NCBI GenBank assembly: GCA_964530165.1
Contig: CAZGYE010000308.1
Coordinates: 1-6,898, forward strand
Length of the DNA: 6,898 nucleotides
From: CAZGYE01 sp964530165
Lineage (GTDB): Bacteria > Planctomycetota > Planctomycetia > Planctomycetales > Planctomycetaceae
Direction of reading: 5' to 3'
Program-made: the position numbers and the translations under genes
The notes under the pieces: generated by a model
Told to the model about the DNA's origin: nothing
The model's input: only the letters and a program-made list of their open reading frames with translations
The model's database searches: none
In this document: piece by piece, positions 6,436 through 6,898 of the stretch
How positions within the stretch are numbered: position 1 is the first letter of the stretch
Layout of the letters: every line of letters starts with the position of its first letter

Positions 6436-6898
6436 ATGGAATTGATCGACACCCACGCGCATCTCGACGAAGGCGCCTTCGCAGCCGACTGCGACGAGGT
6501 GATCGCACGGGCCGTCGAGTCGGGACTGTCGGCCGTCATCACCATCGGCACCACGGCCGCGAGTAGCCGGCGGGCCGTCGAACTGGCACAGAAACACCCG
6601 GCCGTTTACGCCGCGGTCGGGATCCAGCCCAATTACGCTGCCGAGGCGAAGCCGGGCGATCTCGAGACCCTCGAACAACTGGCTTCGCAGGCGAAGGTGG
6701 TCGCCCTCGGCGAGACGGGGCTGGACCGCTACTGGGACTACGCCCCGCTCGACCTGCAGGTGGAGTTTTTCAGGAAGCACATCGAACTTGCCCGACGGCT
6801 CGATCTGCCCGTCATCGTCCATTGCCGGGACGCGGAACACGACGTCGTCTCGCAGCGCCGCAAGGCGGCCGCTGCCGGACCGCTGCGGGGCGGGACGC
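6436..6898 (+). CDS. TatD-family metal-dependent hydrolase/DNase (3' end beyond window)
   Basis: N-terminal 154 residues of a TatD/YcfH-type amidohydrolase-fold metalloenzyme, a cytoplasmic family with 3'-5' DNase or phosphoesterase activity. Visible motifs: IDTHAHLD (residues 4-11, metal ligands His7 and His9), ALGETGLDRYWDYAP (90-104, Glu93 as bridging metal ligand) and LARRLDLPVIVHCRDAE (118-134, His129 as ligand). The later His and Asp ligands, expected near residues 155 and 205, are outside the window, so completeness cannot be judged. The usual GxHPH motif reads GIQPN at 62-66; those residues are not among the metal ligands listed here. The ATG at 6436 places IDTHAHLD at the customary distance from the N-terminus. 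An in-frame GTG at 6430 would add two residues. No clear ribosome-binding site is seen. The family has several paralogues (TatD, YcfH, YjjV), so I give no symbol. Confidence 0.93.
   Translation, partial: MELIDTHAHLDEGAFAADCDEVIARAVESGLSAVITIGTTAASSRRAVELAQKHPAVYAAVGIQPNYAAEAKPGDLETLEQLASQAKVVALGETGLDRYWDYAPLDLQVEFFRKHIELARRLDLPVIVHCRDAEHDVVSQRRKAAAAGPLRGGT

Noticed and set aside
5839..6840. 333-codon open frame on the - strand across the end of nuoN, the hypothetical gene and tatD
   Set aside because: It lies antisense to three + strand genes, two of them with clear family motifs. Its translation is rich in Arg, Gln, Gly and Asp with no recognisable domain, as expected for a shadow frame in high-GC DNA.

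Overview
The window is a high-GC bacterial chromosome segment with all recognisable genes on the + strand. It holds the distal end of a respiratory complex I (NADH:quinone oxidoreductase) operon: nuoL (1-2394), nuoM (2442-4169) and nuoN (4297-5922). These are followed by a short gene of unknown function (5950-6393) and the first 154 codons of a TatD-family metal-dependent hydrolase (6436 to the window edge).

Organism. The genes do not fix the taxon by themselves. Three things make a planctomycete (Pirellulales-like) the best guess: very long NuoL and NuoM proteins with soluble loop insertions, an intergenic palindromic repeat built on GGCTTTCCAGCC, and an unrecognised small gene behind nuoN. 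The repeat looks like one I associate from memory with planctomycete intergenic regions. This assignment is an inference.

Layout and function. NuoL, NuoM and NuoN are the three antiporter-like subunits of the membrane arm. Each keeps the essential TM5 glutamate, the TM7 lysine and the terminal-channel charged residue (Lys in NuoL and NuoN, Glu in NuoM), so the proton-pumping arm looks fully functional. The nuoL-nuoM gap is 47 bp. The nuoM-nuoN gap is 127 bp and is mostly filled by a repeat: two tandem 31-bp copies and one inverted copy, able to form a hairpin ending just upstream of the nuoN ribosome-binding site. The unknown gene starts 27 bp after nuoN and is probably co-transcribed. A perfect 8-bp stem-loop lies between it and tatD.

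Overall this is a conserved housekeeping region and I see no novel defence, mobile or biosynthetic system. The points that merit attention are the nuoM-nuoN repeat, the His/acid-rich insertions in NuoL, the NuoM insertion and the small unrecognised protein behind nuoN.
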